A stretch of DNA of 64,000 bases, taken from the NCBI RefSeq assembly GCF_900167575.1, contig NZ_FUZP01000001.1, forward strand, positions 496,001-560,000, written 5' to 3'. Source of the DNA: Okibacterium fritillariae (GTDB taxonomy: Bacteria; Actinomycetota; Actinomycetes; Actinomycetales; Microbacteriaceae). Position numbers and translations under genes: made by a program. Shown here one piece after another: positions 62,257 to 64,000 of the stretch; the first letter of the stretch is position 1; every line of letters starts with the position of its first letter. Below the pieces are notes generated by a model. The model was not told where the DNA came from and ran no database searches. It was given only the letters and a program-made list of their open reading frames with translations.

Positions 62257-63723
62257 TCACCGCTCGAGGACGAGGGTGTCGCCCGCCGAGACGAGCCGCG
62301 CGTCGAGGATGTAGACGTAGGTGTCGTCGAGCTGTTCGAGCCGCACGCCGGGCTGCGCCTGATCGACGAACGACTGGATGCGGGGGTCGATGCCGAACCG
62401 CGGCGAATGCTTGATGACGATGGCTCGGATGTCCGCCGTGTCGACGAGTGCCGGATCGCCGACGATCTCGTCCTCTTCGATATAGGGCTCGTACTCCCAG
62501 GGAGCCATGCCCGCCACGAGCACGTCCCCGTTGGGCGCCGGGTCCTCGTCCAGCGCGTCCTCGACGAGCGCCATCCCCGCGGCGCGCTCCTGCCACGTGT
62601 ACACCGACAGGCGTGCCGCGATCACGACGACGAGCAGCAGCGCCAGGATGCCGACCACGCGGCCGATCACGACGAGCAGGCCGCGGGGTCCGGGGCGCAA
62701 CAGGCCCGCCAGGCCGAGACCGGCCAGCACCGCCAGCATCCAGAACCACGCGTAGTAGTAGTGGGGGAGCGCCACGTTCGACCCGAAGAGGTGGAAGGCG
62801 AGCAGTGCGCCGAGGGCCGTGCCGATGAAGACCACGAGGCGTCGCGGGCGGCCGACGACGACGGCGGCGACGAGGCCGACGGCGAGAACGACGGCCGTCG
62901 GAACACCCACCCCGACCACCGTGAACCACAGGTTGGCCCACCACGGCGGGAACGGCCCCGTGATGCCCGCGACCGTGATGAGGTGCCCGGCCGCGTTGTG
63001 CTCGGCCTGTATCTGCAGCATGTAGCCGACCGCGTCGGTCAGACCCATGGGGAGGTAGAGCGCCACGGCCGTGACGACGAGAGCGATCACGAAGAGCCCG
63101 ACGTCGCGCAGCACGCGGACGAGGGGCCGGCGGGCGACGAGCAACACGAGGAACCCGACGAGGATGACGGCGGCCGACACTTTGGCCGTGATGGCGAGGC
63201 CCATGAACACACCCGAGGCGACGATCCACGGCCAACGTTCGGTGCGGAACCACACCCACGCGGCCGCCATCGCGAACACCGTGAAGGCGACCATGACGGG
63301 TTCGAGCAGGGCGAAGCGATCGAGACGCTCGGCGCCGCCCGTGACCCCGCGCGGCAGCAGCAGCCACAGGGCCGCGGGAATGAGGGCGAGAGTGAAACCG
63401 ACCTCGCGTCGCAGCCACAGCCAAATGACCACGCCGACCGCCAGGGTGAGCAGCCCAACAAAGATGCGGGGCGCGAGCAGTCCTTCGCCGAACATGAGCT
63501 GCACGACACCGAACAGATATTTCGCCGTGGGTGGATGCTCGCGGTTGGCGGCGAAGTCGCCGTGCACGTAGTCCCAGCCCGCCTCGACGTAGATGCCCTC
63601 GTCGGCGTTCTGGTTGGCCGAGCCGATGTTCCAGAGGCAGAGGTAGGCGCCCCAGAGGAAGACGACGGCGACGGGAAGCCAGCGGGCCCAGCGAGATGAT
63701 GACGAAAGTTCGGGGGCCGGCAC
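62257..63723 (-). CDS. GT39-type membrane glycosyltransferase
   Basis: A 488-aa integral membrane glycosyltransferase of the GT39/ArnT-like (PMT_2) type, which uses polyprenyl-phosphate sugars. The first outside loop carries the catalytic acidic region ADEGIYVEAGWDYVHGD and EHPPTAKY. About ten to eleven membrane segments follow, then a C-terminal soluble domain (about 400-488). The GTG start at 63723 follows a TATCGT box by 6 nt. The acceptor (protein, lipid or wall polymer) is unknown. Confidence 0.87.
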   Translation of the reverse strand: MPAPELSSSSRWARWLPVAVVFLWGAYLCLWNIGSANQNADEGIYVEAGWDYVHGDFAANREHPPTAKYLFGVVQLMFGEGLLAPRIFVGLLTLAVGVVIWLWLRREVGFTLALIPAALWLLLPRGVTGGAERLDRFALLEPVMVAFTVFAMAAAWVWFRTERWPWIVASGVFMGLAITAKVSAAVILVGFLVLLVARRPLVRVLRDVGLFVIALVVTAVALYLPMGLTDAVGYMLQIQAEHNAAGHLITVAGITGPFPPWWANLWFTVVGVGVPTAVVLAVGLVAAVVVGRPRRLVVFIGTALGALLAFHLFGSNVALPHYYYAWFWMLAVLAGLGLAGLLRPGPRGLLVVIGRVVGILALLLVVVIAARLSVYTWQERAAGMALVEDALDEDPAPNGDVLVAGMAPWEYEPYIEEDEIVGDPALVDTADIRAIVIKHSPRFGIDPRIQSFVDQAQPGVRLEQLDDTYVYILDARLVSAGDTLVLER

Positions 63724-63735
63724 AGTCGGACGATA
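63724..63735 (-). promoter_or_regulatory. Leaderless promoter -10 of the GT39 gene
   Basis: On the minus strand TATCGT (63735-63730) is followed by six bases and GTG 63723, with no ribosome site. Confidence 0.5.
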
Positions 63736-63768
63736 CCAGAGGGTTTCATTAAAACCCGTCTCTTAAAT

Positions 63769-63794
63769 CCGGCTCGCTAGCCCGGCTCGCTAGC
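63769..63794. repeat. Two tandem 13-bp units
   Basis: CCGGCTCGCTAGC occurs twice head-to-tail (63769-63781, 63782-63794) upstream of the GT39 promoter. The rest of 63724-63922 holds only the promoter and a terminator. Confidence 0.8.
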
Positions 63795-63870
63795 CTTGCT
63801 CGGCAACCCGACTCGGGTTTCGTCCCAGGCGCCGCACGGCCGTGCCGGAGGCCCGGCGCCCCGGAAACGA

Positions 63871-63905
63871 CGGATGCCGCCGAGAACGTGTCTCGGCGGC
63901 ATCCG
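63871..63905 (-). terminator. Terminator of the partial gene at the window end
   Basis: CGGATGCCGCCGAGA (63871-63885) pairs perfectly over 15 bp with TCTCGGCGGCATCCG (63891-63905); the loop is 5 nt. Confidence 0.85.
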
Positions 63906-63922
63906 TGTTGCGGCGTGTCGAC

Positions 63923-64000
63923 CTACACCCGGTCGCCCGCCTGCAACGGCTGCAGCGTGGTGAAGCGGCTGAGCTGCGTGACGTGCCCGGGCTCGAGCTC
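63923..64000 (-). CDS. C-terminal end of a minus-strand gene (partial)
   Basis: The last 25 codons of a gene that starts beyond the window. The translated end is ELEPGHVTQLSRFTTL followed by QPLQAGDRV and TAG. It is too short to assign. The codon use is normal for this genome, and a strong terminator follows at 63871-63905, which supports a real gene end. Confidence 0.6.
   Translation of the reverse strand, partial: ELEPGHVTQLSRFTTLQPLQAGDRV

Noticed and set aside
61598-63424. A 608-codon minus-strand open frame
   Set aside because: Only the C-terminal 180-190 codons resemble a protein (RimJ-type acetyltransferase); the rest is antisense-like shadow of the GT39 gene in another frame.

Overview
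The window is very GC-rich, with G/C-ending codons, dense short-spaced genes and TANNNT -10 boxes lying 6-8 nt before start codons. It carries inositol-3-phosphate synthase plus MshA and MshB of mycothiol biosynthesis. Together these indicate an actinomycete chromosome. Several small families (the MGRIIYG-type 106-aa protein, the QQ-rich DUF4190-like protein) suggest Microbacteriaceae; that family-level call is an inference. No rRNA, tRNA, IS element, prophage or CRISPR array was seen, and the region reads as core/accessory chromosome.

Layout. 1-4.6 kb: acetyltransferase, DUF998 membrane protein, TrhO-type tRNA hydroxylase, M23 peptidase, AI-2E-type membrane protein. 4.8-11.9 kb: PEBP protein, then thiolase, SDR, PrpD, PrpB and (after a DUF4190-like gene) PrpC. 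This is a short-chain acyl-CoA/propionate module with the methylcitrate cycle. 12-17.7 kb, all minus strand: vapB-vapC-mshA-membrane protein-mshB-NUDIX-ino1. Ino1 makes the inositol phosphate that MshA glycosylates and MshB then deacetylates, so most of the early mycothiol pathway lies here, with mshA only 2 nt behind a VapC toxin gene. 17.7-25.8 kb: aldo/keto reductase, zinc alcohol dehydrogenase, two hotdog thioesterases, a membrane-anchored HEAFH putative metallopeptidase, a repeat-containing membrane protein, an AlkA-like glycosylase and small proteins. 25.9-36.3 kb: PutA, DHA2 efflux pump, GntR regulator, HAD phosphatase, Hsp20, Ser/Thr kinase followed by a lipoprotein.

36.4-46.3 kb: two-ATPase UvrA-like protein, GNAT/HxlR pair divergent from a QorB-like SDR, CurA-type oxidoreductase divergent from its probable TetR regulator, GNAT, VanZ-like protein, homocysteine methyltransferase, zinc alcohol dehydrogenase. 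46.4-50.2 kb: an uncharacterised operon (acyl-CoA dehydrogenase-like protein, PIG-L deacetylase/methyltransferase fusion, GT2 glycosyltransferase) that looks like a small pathway building an N-deacetylated, methylated glycoconjugate; it is the best candidate here for an undescribed system. 50.2-56.8 kb: DksA-like zinc-finger protein, SRPBCC protein, DedA protein, a NarL-type two-component pair, then a translationally coupled trio (ESAT-6-like helical protein, DUF1023 alpha/beta hydrolase, lipoprotein) resembling type VII-secretion-associated loci. 56.9-64 kb: Lrp regulator divergent from a DDAH-like hydrolase, second AI-2E-type protein, class C-type serine hydrolase, GNAT, GT39 membrane glycosyltransferase and the 3' end of a further minus-strand gene.

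No gene-free stretch exceeds 300 bases. The largest gaps (33876-34135, 44877-45126, 32428-32654, 19980-20203, 57346-57567, 59887-60106) hold promoters, operators and terminators where listed, and nothing else I could recognise. Whole-window features worth testing are an apparent excess of GGATGC/GCATCC that overrides codon preference, and repeated Ala/Gly/Thr-rich low-complexity insertions inside enzyme domains.
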